A stretch of 20,586 nt of DNA. Source: UMGS973 sp963609975 (lineage in GTDB: Bacteria > Bacillota > Clostridia > Peptostreptococcales > Anaerovoracaceae). Numbering within the stretch: position 1 is the first letter of the stretch; the number at the start of each line of letters is the position of its first letter. Shown here piece after piece: positions 1 through 6,563 of this stretch. The notes beneath the pieces were generated by a model. That model was not told the origin of the DNA, did no database searches, and worked only from the letters and a program-made list of their open reading frames with translations. The position numbers were made by a program, and so were the translations under genes. The stretch lies in contig CAVDMD010000029.1 in NCBI GenBank assembly GCA_963609975.1, positions 1 through 20,586 on the forward strand. The letters are read 5' to 3'.

Positions 1-72
1 GACAAGGGTGTTGCCATTGACATTATAGCCGAAACCTCAGAATTTCCTAAAGAGGAGATAGAGCAGCTGTGA
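1..72 (+). CDS. C-terminal fragment of an unidentified protein, possibly Rpn/YhgA-like nuclease family
   Basis: Only the last 23 codons are in the window, read in frame 1 and ending in TGA at 70-72. The tail reads roughly DKGVAIDIIAETSEF, followed by KEEIEQL. A motif of the form 'G-x-x-I-x-x-I-A-x-x-T-x-x-x-x-E-E-I-x-x-L' is a common ending of Rpn/YhgA-like PD-(D/E)XK proteins, which often finish in a short helix-turn-helix-like repeat. That resemblance is an inference from a very short stretch; other DNA-binding or repeat proteins could end the same way. The gene continues upstream of base 1. Confidence 0.4.
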   Translation, partial: DKGVAIDIIAETSEFPKEEIEQL

Positions 73-109
73 CTGGTCTCTATGATTTTTTAGTTGATAT
101 TGTTTAATA

Positions 110-179
110 CAGACAGCTTGTTGACGACATATATTGCCGGTCGCTAAGCTGTCTGATTTTATGATAAGAATCAGATTTT
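110..179 (+). terminator. Two overlapping hairpins after the upstream gene, the second followed by TTTT
   Basis: Hairpin 1 pairs CAGACAGCTT (110-119) with AAGCTGTCTG (146-155), a perfect 10-bp stem with a 26-base loop that contains an inner CGAC/GTCG stem (125-128/140-143). Hairpin 2 pairs TCTGATT (152-158) with AATCAGA (169-175) and is followed by TTTT (176-179). The two share bases 152-155, so they cannot both form completely. The simplest reading is a terminator for the gene ending at 72; the switch-like overlap is discussed as a finding. Confidence 0.45.
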
Positions 180-243
180 GTCAGTTGCTGTACCTGCAGC
201 ACAGAATATGCGTTTTTTTGTGAGTTTTATCCCCCACCGGAGC

Positions 244-273
244 TTGTGGACGGAGGTACCGATTTTATATAAT
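244..273 (+). promoter_or_regulatory. Candidate promoter of the metal-chelate uptake operon
   Basis: TTGTGG (244-249) and TATAAT (268-273) are separated by 18 bases, about 30 bases upstream of the start codon at 303. The -10 is consensus and the -35 is only partial. A GGAGAG ribosome binding site lies at 293-298. No B12 riboswitch core could be recognised in this leader. Confidence 0.5.
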
Positions 274-302
274 GCTGTAGAGAATAATATCTGGAGAGCA
301 TT

Positions 303-1340
303 ATGAAAAACCGTTTCGGACTTACAATGATAATACTTGCTGTCATATCTGCCGTCAGCATATGCGTTACAGTAGGACTTGGACCTGTAAACATCGGTCT
401 GAGCTCCACAGTAGACGTTATATGCGGTCAGATACCGTTTTTGCGCAGTTTTTCAAACGGTAATTATGATTTGCTTGAATACAACATAGTATGGCAGATG
501 CGTATGCCGCGGGTGCTTCTGGGCTTTGTAGTGGGCGGAGCCCTTTCGGTATGCGGCGTGGCCATGCAGGCACTTATCAGAAACAAACTGGCAGATCCGT
601 TTGTGCTTGGTGTGTCCTCAGGCTCATCGGCATTTGCAACAATATTCATGGTTACAGGCTGGCTGTCGTTTCTGGGAGCATATGCGCTTCCTGTAAGCGC
701 ATTTATCGGAGCTGCGGTTTCAATCACAGCAGTTTATGCAATATCAAGAGTCAACGGCAGAGTGAACATAACTCATCTGCTGCTGACAGGAGTTGCGGTT
801 TCGATGATAATGGACGCATTTACCAAGGCGGTGGCGCTCGGCGCCAAAAACGCTCTTGCAATTCACAACCTTGATTTCTGGATGACAGGCTCGCTTGCGG
901 GAGCCAAATGGAGCTATCTTGGACTTCCGCTTGCTGTTATGCTGCTGTGTCTTGCATTTCTGATGATTAACCGGAGAACAATGAACGCATTACTTTTGGG
1001 CGATGATACTGCTGTAACCCTCGGAGTCAATGTGCCCCGTATGCAAAAAGCACTGGTGCTGGTATCTTCACTTCTTGCCGGAGTTACCATTGCAGTATCA
1101 GGTTCCATAGGCTTCATAGGCATGATGGTACCCCATATATGCCGCATCATTGCAGGCAGCGACCACAAAAAAATCCTGCCTATGTCAGTGCTTCTTGGAG
1201 GCTGCTTTGTAATATGGGCCGATGTGGCAGCCAGAACCGTGCTGGCTCCGGAGGAACTGCCTGTGGGAATACTGACAGCTGTAATAGGCGGACCTTGTTT
1301 TATTATCCTGCTCAAAAGCAGATCAGGGAGGCTTGTATGA
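303..1340 (+). CDS. FecCD/BtuC-family ABC transporter permease
   Basis: This 345-residue polytopic membrane protein has the length and character of the BtuC/FecCD permease family: a first membrane segment at about residues 8-26, the family phrase WQMRMPRVLLGFVVG near residues 63-77, then GAALSVCGVAMQ, and a late SGSIGFIGMMVPH segment that matches the cytoplasmic coupling-helix region. It should form a homodimeric channel that moves a metal chelate, siderophore, haem, cobinamide or oxyanion handed over by the binding protein encoded two genes downstream. The start at 303 is preceded by GGAGAG at a normal distance. Its stop overlaps the next gene's ATG in an ATGA, so the two are translationally coupled. 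The substrate cannot be told from sequence. Haemophilus MolBC shows that this fold can also carry molybdate or tungstate, so iron or cobalamin should not be assumed. Confidence 0.9.
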   Translation: MKNRFGLTMIILAVISAVSICVTVGLGPVNIGLSSTVDVICGQIPFLRSFSNGNYDLLEYNIVWQMRMPRVLLGFVVGGALSVCGVAMQALIRNKLADPFVLGVSSGSSAFATIFMVTGWLSFLGAYALPVSAFIGAAVSITAVYAISRVNGRVNITHLLLTGVAVSMIMDAFTKAVALGAKNALAIHNLDFWMTGSLAGAKWSYLGLPLAVMLLCLAFLMINRRTMNALLLGDDTAVTLGVNVPRMQKALVLVSSLLAGVTIAVSGSIGFIGMMVPHICRIIAGSDHKKILPMSVLLGGCFVIWADVAARTVLAPEELPVGILTAVIGGPCFIILLKSRSGRLV

Positions 1341-2113
1341 CGGCAGCACTTACAGTAAACAGCCTTGATTACGGTTATTTTGATGAAAACGTAATAGAGA
1401 ATATAAATATCAGGGCAGAGGCAGGCAGGTTTACGGGAATTATCGGCAGCAACGGCAGCGGCAAATCCACAATCCTAAAATGTATATACGGAGCATTAAG
1501 ACCGCAAAAGGGCAGGATAATGCTTGGAGACAAAAGCCTTTCGGAAATGAATCCGCAGCAGCTCGCATCAAACCTTGCCGCAGTGGGGCAGGAAAACGAA
1601 TTTGCATTTGATTTTACAGTATGGGAAATGGCTGCCATGGGCAGAAATCCTCATAAGGGACTGTTTCAGCCTGATACTGCGAAAGACAGAGAAATCATAG
1701 AGGACGCCCTGAAAAAAACAGGAATGTATACACTAAAAGACAGGAGCTTCCGACAGCTTTCGGGCGGTGAAAAACAGAGAGTTGTAATAGCAAGGGCAAT
1801 AGCCCAGCAGACAGAGGTTATGATACTTGACGAGCCGGCAAACCATCTTGATATAGCTTATCAGCTTCAGATCTTTGAAACCGTTAAAGCACTTGGAGTT
1901 ACGGTGCTTGCCGCCATGCACGATCTGAACCTTGCGGCGCTTTTTTGCGACAGGATTTATGTTGTCAGAGACAGACACATATTTGCGGAGGGAAGCCCCG
2001 AAGAAATACTGACGGCAGAGAACATACGGAAGATTTTCGGAGTCCGGGCAGAGGTGAGGACTTCGGAAAAAACAGGGAAACCGGTTGTTTCATATATACC
2101 TGATATATACTGA
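1337..2113 (+). CDS. FecE/BtuD-type ABC transporter ATPase
   Basis: A 258-residue ATP-binding subunit that powers the permease encoded just upstream. Visible motifs are Walker A GSNGSGKST (residues 37-45), a Q-loop around VGQENEF, the ABC signature LSGGEKQR, Walker B ILDEP followed by ANHLD, and the switch His in AAMHDLNLA. The Walker B neighbourhood reads DEPANHLD where most relatives have DEPTNHLD, a mild change. The length is typical for FhuC/BtuD. The start at 1337 is chosen because it gives the ATGA overlap with the permease stop and begins the conserved domain; an upstream extension in this frame would lie inside the permease gene. The stop at 2111-2113 is followed directly by the leader of the binding protein gene, so the three genes form one operon. 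Confidence 0.93.
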   Translation: MTAALTVNSLDYGYFDENVIENINIRAEAGRFTGIIGSNGSGKSTILKCIYGALRPQKGRIMLGDKSLSEMNPQQLASNLAAVGQENEFAFDFTVWEMAAMGRNPHKGLFQPDTAKDREIIEDALKKTGMYTLKDRSFRQLSGGEKQRVVIARAIAQQTEVMILDEPANHLDIAYQLQIFETVKALGVTVLAAMHDLNLAALFCDRIYVVRDRHIFAEGSPEEILTAENIRKIFGVRAEVRTSEKTGKPVVSYIPDIY

Positions 2114-2127
2114 TGGGAGAGAGCATT

Positions 2128-3072
2128 ATGAAAAAAACAGTGAGTATAATACTTGTTCTGGCTGTGACGGTGGCGCTGGCAGGCTGCGGCAGCAGTGTTC
2201 AAAAAAAAGACAGCAGCGGTTATACGCCTGTTACGGTACAGAATTACGGGAGAGATGTGACTGTGGACAGTATGCCCCAAAAGGTGGTTACTGCAGGTCC
2301 TGACTGCACAGAGCTTATGATAGCGCTGGGGCTTTCGGATAAAATTGCAGGCAACTGCTGCGACAATCACAGCAGGGGTCCTTTGAAGCAGTGGGAGGCG
2401 GAGTATGAAAAAATTCCGGAGATAACCTACGGAAGCCCTACGCTTGAGGCGGTGGTCGGAAGCGGCTGTGATTTCTTCTTTGGCATAGACTGGGTGTTTT
2501 CGGGTGATTTTACCGTTGAGGCTCTGGAGGAATACGGCATCACCGTGTATGTGTGCGAGGCGCAGGACTATGACACCATATGGAGAGAAATACGGGAGCT
2601 TGGCGAAATTTTCGGAGTGCAGGAGGCTGCTGAGGAGTTTATAGGCAGCGAAAAATCCCGTATCAGCGAAGTGCAAAAGGCTGTTGCAGATGAAGAACCG
2701 CTAAAGGTGCTGGTATATGACTCCGATACAGGTAACGGTGTTTATACTGCAGGTGGACCGAATATTGAAACTCTGTTTATACAGAGCGCAGGCGGCGTTA
2801 ATATTTTTAAGGATATAGATAAGGCATGGGCTTCTGTTTCCTATGAAAAAATACTTGAGGCAGAGCCTGAGGCAGTTATAATTCACGATTATGAGGAGGC
2901 TTCATATGAGGAGAATATAGAGAAGCTCAAAAAAGATCCGATACTTTCGCAGCTTGACTGTGTCAGAAACGAGAGGTTTATAAAGCTGTCGCTGGAATCT
3001 GCGCTGCCCGGCTCAAGAACAGCCTACAGTATAGAACAGATAGCAAAGGGACTGTTTCCGGACAGATTCTGA
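2128..3072 (+). CDS. FecB/BtuF-like substrate-binding lipoprotein
   Basis: This 314-residue protein begins with a lipoprotein signal peptide: MKK, a hydrophobic stretch, then lipobox LAGC with the lipidated cysteine at about residue 20. It should be anchored to the outer face of the membrane and deliver substrate to the permease. The body resembles the class III (BtuF/FhuD) fold, with PQKVVTAGPDCTELMIALG early, the helical backbone in the middle (EFIGSEKSRISEVQKAVADE) and a second lobe with VYTAGGPNIETLFIQSAGG. I start it at 2128 rather than the in-frame ATG at 2113. GGGAGAGAG at 2115-2122 is the ribosome binding site for 2128, and the later start gives a clean signal peptide. The ligand is not recognisable. 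Relatives in gut Clostridia are generally labelled iron or cobalamin binding without proof. Confidence 0.88.
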   Translation: MKKTVSIILVLAVTVALAGCGSSVQKKDSSGYTPVTVQNYGRDVTVDSMPQKVVTAGPDCTELMIALGLSDKIAGNCCDNHSRGPLKQWEAEYEKIPEITYGSPTLEAVVGSGCDFFFGIDWVFSGDFTVEALEEYGITVYVCEAQDYDTIWREIRELGEIFGVQEAAEEFIGSEKSRISEVQKAVADEEPLKVLVYDSDTGNGVYTAGGPNIETLFIQSAGGVNIFKDIDKAWASVSYEKILEAEPEAVIIHDYEEASYEENIEKLKKDPILSQLDCVRNERFIKLSLESALPGSRTAYSIEQIAKGLFPDRF

Positions 3073-3099
3073 TTAAATAAAAAAGTGGGAACATATAAA

Positions 3100-3144
3100 A
3101 GCAGACCTGATAAATCGAGTTTGAAAGAGTGAATCAGGTCTGCT
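3100..3144. terminator. Bidirectional intrinsic terminator between convergent genes
   Basis: AGCAGACCTGAT (3100-3111) pairs perfectly with ATCAGGTCTGCT (3133-3144), giving a 12-bp stem with a 21-base loop. On the minus strand the stem is followed by TTTTAT, and on the plus strand by a weaker T-rich run at 3148-3154. It lies between the ABC operon and the metal-sensor gene, which converge here. Confidence 0.8.
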
Positions 3145-3147
3145 CCG

Positions 3148-3465
3148 TTATTTTACAAAACTGTCTATAGCTTTGCCAAGCTCCTCTATAGCCTTGCGGT
3201 CATTGTGCTCTACCGCTTCGACTATACATTCGCTTATATGATTTTTGAGTACCACCTTGCCTGTATTGTTGATAGCCGATTTGACTGCAGCAAGCTGGAT
3301 GAGCACCTGCGAACAGTCCTCGTCACGCTCTATCATTCGTTTGATTGACTCAAGATGCCCTATGGCTCTTGAGAGTCTGTTTATTACCGCTTTTTTTTCA
3401 TCGGCACTGTGAACATGATGATGTTCGTGCTCGTGGTGATGGCTGTGTATGTGGTTTCCTGACAT
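3148..3465 (-). CDS. CsoR/RcnR-family metal-sensing transcriptional repressor with His-rich N-terminus
   Basis: The 105-residue all-helical protein belongs to the DUF156 family (CsoR, RcnR, FrmR, InrS). Residues 5-19 form a histidine-rich tail with about ten His. The core carries C51, H76 and C80 at the family X-Y-Z ligand positions, and H19 lies exactly 32 residues before C51, the spacing of the fourth ligand in RcnR and InrS. An H-C-H-C set is the nickel-sensor (InrS-type) pattern, while C-H-C alone is the copper-sensor (CsoR) pattern. The sequence therefore favours nickel or cobalt but does not exclude copper. The start has AAAGGA upstream on the minus strand. The gene stands alone, converges on the metal-chelate operon, and has no efflux gene beside it. 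Its own promoter carries a GC dyad that could be the operator. Confidence 0.88.
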   Translation of the reverse strand: MSGNHIHSHHHEHEHHHVHSADEKKAVINRLSRAIGHLESIKRMIERDEDCSQVLIQLAAVKSAINNTGKVVLKNHISECIVEAVEHNDRKAIEELGKAIDSFVK

Positions 3466-3498
3466 TTCCGTAATCCTTTTTATAAATGATTTTTATAC

Positions 3499-3532
3499 AG
3501 TATATCAGAAGTTTTACAGCCGGGCAAGCCCG
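3499..3532 (-). promoter_or_regulatory. Promoter of the metal-sensor gene with overlapping GC-rich dyad
   Basis: Read on the minus strand, the -35 is TTGCCC (3522-3527) and the -10 is TATACT (3499-3504), with 17 bases between. A TGA just before the -10 makes it an extended -10 type. A perfect dyad CGGGC-AA-GCCCG (3521-3532) covers the -35 box. CsoR/RcnR-family operators are usually G/C tracts with dyad symmetry, so this is a plausible autoregulatory site; the match is by character, not by a known exact consensus. Confidence 0.5.
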
Positions 3533-3592
3533 CAGGGAGGATAGAAATCTGTTTCGACGGCGGACTAAAAATTAGCACATTTGACGAAAGTG

Positions 3593-3601
3593 TGGTACAA
3601 T
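3593..3601 (+). promoter_or_regulatory. Candidate extended -10 promoter of the AraC-family gene
   Basis: TG-G-TACAAT forms an extended -10 element about 45 bases before the start codon at 3646. No good -35 lies 16-18 bases upstream; a TTGACG at 3581-3586 is too close to act as one with this -10. GAGGA before the ATG serves as ribosome binding site. Confidence 0.4.
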
Positions 3602-3645
3602 CTAAAAAGGGAGAAATTTTGCATTATAAATAACGAGGAAGCCAA

Positions 3646-5013
3646 ATGATTGAAAGAGAAGAAATAAAGTACATAGAAGGAACTCCGGTTGCGGTCAGAG
3701 CCTGTTCCATAGAACGATATGTGCCTCACTACCATGAGAACTGCCTTGAGCTTATGTTTGTGCTGAAGGGCAAAGCTCTTGTCAAGGCCAGCTACGACAG
3801 GTTTGATATGGAGGCAGGGGATTTTGTCCTTATAAACAACGGTGATGTCCACTATATCAGAGGCAGTGCCGACAATATCATAATATCCATATATCTGGAT
3901 ATAGACAGACTGAAACAGGATTACAAACATCTTGAACATCTGTACTTCATATGCGAGAGTTTTAATGCCAACAGTATGCAGGAGGCATATCTGCAGGAAA
4001 TCCGAAGAATTATAGTCGCCATAGTTACAGAGGCCGCAGACAGAAACGGCAGCAAAGACAAAATCACAGAGGAAACCTGCAAGCTGATAGATATTCTGAT
4101 ATACAAATTCGATCTTGTTCACTATCACAACTGCAGGGATATTTCCGAAACTCAGCTCGAAAGATATCACAGGATAGTTACGGAAGTGGAGCAGCGCTAC
4201 GGAGAGAAGCTGGAGCTTGAGGATATTGCGCAGAAGGAATTTATAGGCAGGAACTACATATCGCAGTTCTGGAAAAACATGACCAATATGAATTTTACGG
4301 AGTATCTTAATTCCAGAAGAAGCGAGATGGCTGAGAGAATGCTGCTTGCCACAGACAAGAGTATCAATGAGATATCGCTTGTATGCGGATTTTCAGATCC
4401 CAAATATATTTACAAGAATTTTAGGAAGTGGTACGAGAAAACACCGTCAGAATACAAAAAAGAATACGAAAAGTACAAGGCTGAGGGAACGGTGATTGAT
4501 GAATATGAGGGCACGGAATTTCTGGGGCGGTTCGGAATGGAATTTGTATATGCCAGCGTTGACAGAGAAAAAGCCAGCATAATACGTTCTGCCGAAACAG
4601 CGATGAGCTGGCGCCACAGATATGAATACTACATACAAAAGGCCACAGGCAGCAAGCTCAAGCGTGAAATGGTAAGAGAAAGCCATATTGAGACAGGCCT
4701 GAGGGAGATAGTGCTGCCTCTGCTTGACAGTGATGAAGCCTCAGACAGCGATTTCATAGAAAAGGTCCTTGAAAACGCCAGAATTATGAACTTCATACTG
4801 ACAGTCGAAATAAATTTCAGCAGGCGCAGCTGTGACGAGTGGGAAAATGTAATAAAGGGGTTTGCAGAGAGAGCCGGAGATGCGATAAGCCGCTGCAGAT
4901 TCAATATTTACATAGACGACTTTGAAAAAGATGTTCAGGCAAGACAGCTGATAGACAGCATTTCCGATGCTGTAAATCCGAAGAATATAAAAATGGCCGT
5001 AAAATTTGACTGA
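3646..5013 (+). CDS. AraC-family transcriptional regulator with cupin sensor and extra C-terminal domain
   Basis: This 455-residue protein has three parts. Residues about 10-85 are a cupin-type sensor (VPHYHENCLELMFVLKG, then MEAGDFVLINNGDVHYI) with the His pattern usual in AraC sensors of sugars. Residues about 172-275 hold the double helix-turn-helix, including LEDIAQKEFIGRNYISQFWK, INEISLVCGFSDPKYIYKNF and the closing KTPSEYKK. Residues about 290-455 are an additional alpha/beta segment not found in ordinary AraC proteins of about 290 residues. Parts such as DEWENVIKGFAERAGD followed by a beta-strand recall the barrel of GH39 glycosidases, which occur fused to AraC regulators, but no catalytic 'NEP' motif is present. 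The gene is monocistronic and ends at a bidirectional terminator. Its target is unknown; no sugar genes lie nearby. Confidence 0.85.
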   Translation: MIEREEIKYIEGTPVAVRACSIERYVPHYHENCLELMFVLKGKALVKASYDRFDMEAGDFVLINNGDVHYIRGSADNIIISIYLDIDRLKQDYKHLEHLYFICESFNANSMQEAYLQEIRRIIVAIVTEAADRNGSKDKITEETCKLIDILIYKFDLVHYHNCRDISETQLERYHRIVTEVEQRYGEKLELEDIAQKEFIGRNYISQFWKNMTNMNFTEYLNSRRSEMAERMLLATDKSINEISLVCGFSDPKYIYKNFRKWYEKTPSEYKKEYEKYKAEGTVIDEYEGTEFLGRFGMEFVYASVDREKASIIRSAETAMSWRHRYEYYIQKATGSKLKREMVRESHIETGLREIVLPLLDSDEASDSDFIEKVLENARIMNFILTVEINFSRRSCDEWENVIKGFAERAGDAISRCRFNIYIDDFEKDVQARQLIDSISDAVNPKNIKMAVKFD

Positions 5014-5067
5014 TGAGTTTGCCTGTTTCAAAAGAAAATGACTGCAGGGCAAACCGGATAAAATTTG

Positions 5068-5105
5068 CAATCGTGCGGATAAATAATACAAAATCCGCAC
5101 GATTG
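5068..5105. terminator. Bidirectional terminator between the AraC-type and E2-like genes
   Basis: CAATCGTGCGGAT (5068-5080) pairs perfectly with ATCCGCACGATTG (5093-5105), a 13-bp stem with a 12-base AT-rich loop. On the minus strand it is followed by CAAATTTTAT, on the plus strand by TCTGTTTG. The genes on both sides converge on it. Confidence 0.75.
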
Positions 5106-5178
5106 TCTGTTTGTGGTTATAAATTAAGGCGTGAAAGCAGCTTTCGCAAAAATGCAGGGGCTGCTTCAAGCTGATTTC

Positions 5179-6063
5179 TCAGAATATATCTTCTATGATT
5201 TCTTTTGGCGGCACATCGAGTCTTTCGGGATGCCTGAGGCAGCTTCTCAGTATTTTGAGTGTAGATGCAAAATAGTAGCCGTCGCATATACGCTCATCTG
5301 TTACCACAGTGTAATCCACATATTTTCTTTTGACCACCTGACCGTTGTCATCTATTTCGTTGACGCTTTTTTTGGCGCCGAAGGATATGAATACAGGCAC
5401 GTTTCCGAAGTTGTAGAGGTGATGATAAATCGGCGGTATTCCGAGAGAGCCCATAGAAGTTATGAACATACTTCCGTGAAACGGACTGACATTAAGCAGA
5501 AACTTCGGCAAAAGTCCGAAATAGTCCATGGTTTTGAGAAACCATATTGCAAACTTCTTAATAAGCCTCGGTATGTAATTTATGATTCTGGCGGTGTTGT
5601 CAAAATCACTGTCAAGTTCTCCGCCTTTGTTTTCATCTATTACAGCCTTCATTTTGTAATATACATCATCTGCCGTATCTGCAGGGTCAAACACGATTTT
5701 TACTACAGTGTCGGGAGATTCAAGCGTCATTTCTTTTTTGACATTTATATTTATTTCTATCCGGTTTCTGGAATAGACCCTCTGGCCTGAGACAAACCTG
5801 TTTACGGCAGGTCTTTGAGATATGCACCTGATGTATGATGCAACCATAACATGCATTATTCCAAAGCCTTTCAGGCCCGCTTTTCTTTTGCGGTGTATGT
5901 ATTCCTCTATTTTTGAAACCTCGATACTGTCTCTGATAAAATTGCTGGCATCGTTTCGTTCCACCATTATAAACGGGGTGATTTTGTGCATTGGCGTAAG
6001 ATTTCTGACAAGCCTGCCGTCGCCTCTGTCACCGAGCCGCCTTTTGTGTTTTTTTTCTGACAT
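5179..6063 (-). CDS. Stand-alone 2-oxoacid dehydrogenase E2-like acyltransferase, probable catalytic His missing
   Basis: The 294-residue protein resembles the catalytic (CAT-fold) domain of dihydrolipoamide acyltransferases, without a lipoyl or E1/E3-binding domain. The N-terminal KITPFIMVERNDAS, the RPAVNRFVSG segment and the C-terminal FISFGAKK followed by VVTDERICDG match the E2 order. In active E2 and chloramphenicol acetyltransferase enzymes the last motif is DHRxxDG; here residues 256-262 read DERICDG, so the general-base His is replaced by Glu. It may have lost acyl transfer or use another chemistry. No E1 or E3 genes are nearby. I place the start at 6063, where AAAGGAATTGTT precedes ATG. 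An in-frame ATG at 6231 would add 56 residues but has no ribosome binding site. Similar stand-alone E2-like proteins occur in Clostridia; their role is not known to me. Confidence 0.75.
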   Translation of the reverse strand: MSEKKHKRRLGDRGDGRLVRNLTPMHKITPFIMVERNDASNFIRDSIEVSKIEEYIHRKRKAGLKGFGIMHVMVASYIRCISQRPAVNRFVSGQRVYSRNRIEININVKKEMTLESPDTVVKIVFDPADTADDVYYKMKAVIDENKGGELDSDFDNTARIINYIPRLIKKFAIWFLKTMDYFGLLPKFLLNVSPFHGSMFITSMGSLGIPPIYHHLYNFGNVPVFISFGAKKSVNEIDDNGQVVKRKYVDYTVVTDERICDGYYFASTLKILRSCLRHPERLDVPPKEIIEDIF

Positions 6064-6251
6064 AACAATTCCTTTCCGGATACACATCTGAACCTCTGCA
6101 TATGGGCAGTCTATCAGGTCAAGATGGAAAATACCTGCAGAAACAACTGCGGCGTTTGCAAAACCATAACTTCCGATAGACACATAAGCAACAAGACCGG
6201 CAGCATATCCGATAAAACCGGTCTGAGGCATAAAAAAATAAATCTATCTAA

Positions 6252-6279
6252 ATGATACAGTATTTGAGCAGACTGTCAA
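6252..6279 (-). promoter_or_regulatory. Promoter on the minus strand for the E2-like gene
   Basis: Read on the minus strand, TTGACA (6274-6279) and TATCAT (6252-6257) are 16 bases apart. Transcription would begin near 6245, leaving about 180 bases of leader before the start codon at 6063. This leader is open in frame with the gene. Confidence 0.6.
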
Positions 6280-6318
6280 CCGGAAACGCGCAAAAAAACG
6301 CAAAGCAAAAAACAGCTA

Positions 6319-6347
6319 TTGACAGTGAGGGCGAGTAGCAATATAAT
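6319..6347 (+). promoter_or_regulatory. Consensus sigma-A-type promoter of the FMN riboswitch/ribU operon
   Basis: TTGACA (6319-6324) and TATAAT (6342-6347) are both exact consensus hexamers with 17 bases between them. The transcript would start just before the FMN riboswitch. Confidence 0.88.
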
Positions 6348-6363
6348 AGTTGTGTAAATAATC

Positions 6364-6470
6364 TGTTTCAGGGCGAGGTGCAATTCCTCACTGGCGGTAA
6401 AGTCCGCGAGCCTTCGGGTTGAACCGGTGAAACTCCGGTACCAACGGTTATAGTCCGGATGGAAGAAACT
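6364..6470 (+). promoter_or_regulatory. FMN riboswitch (RFN element)
   Basis: The conserved RFN core is clear: CAGGGCGAGGTGCAATTC near 6369-6386, CTGGCGGTAAAGTC, CGCGAGCC near 6405-6412, GGTGAAACTCCGGTACC near 6426-6442, and AGTCCGGATGGAAGA near 6452-6466. The closing helix P1 pairs GTTTC (6365-6369) with GAAAC (6465-6469). It binds flavin mononucleotide and should lower expression of the downstream riboflavin transporter when FMN is plentiful. An alternative pairing of AAACTA (6466-6471) with TAGTTT (6481-6486) shares the 3' arm of P1 and could be part of the switch. A terminator follows at once, so control is probably at transcription elongation. Confidence 0.97.
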
Positions 6471-6491
6471 AGAGTTGTTTTAGTTTTTTGT

Positions 6492-6516
6492 GTGCCCCGA
6501 ACTTCGGGGCACTTTT
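6492..6516 (+). terminator. Riboswitch-controlled intrinsic terminator
   Basis: GTGCCCCGA (6492-6500) pairs with TCGGGGCAC (6504-6512), a 9-bp GC-rich stem with a three-base loop, followed by TTTT. It lies between the FMN aptamer and ribU, as expected for attenuation by FMN. Confidence 0.93.
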
Positions 6517-6563
6517 AATGACCTGACAGATTCCTAAAAAACCAAAGAAAAGAGGAATCAAAA

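Noticed and set aside
73..302. A cobalamin riboswitch ahead of the BtuCDF-type operon
   Set aside because: The B12-box and the other conserved core segments are not present; only simple hairpins and a promoter-like pair were found.
1957..2676. Long minus-strand open frame opposite the binding-protein gene
   Set aside because: It lies opposite the well-supported binding-protein and ATPase genes, its product has no recognisable motif, and no ribosome binding site was seen.
3581..3601. TTGACG plus TACAAT as a normal promoter for the AraC-type gene
   Set aside because: The two boxes are only nine bases apart, too close for one promoter. The extended -10 reading was kept instead.
5131..5790. Plus-strand open frame of 219 codons
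   Set aside because: It is the complement of the E2-like gene, which has family motifs, a ribosome binding site and a promoter.
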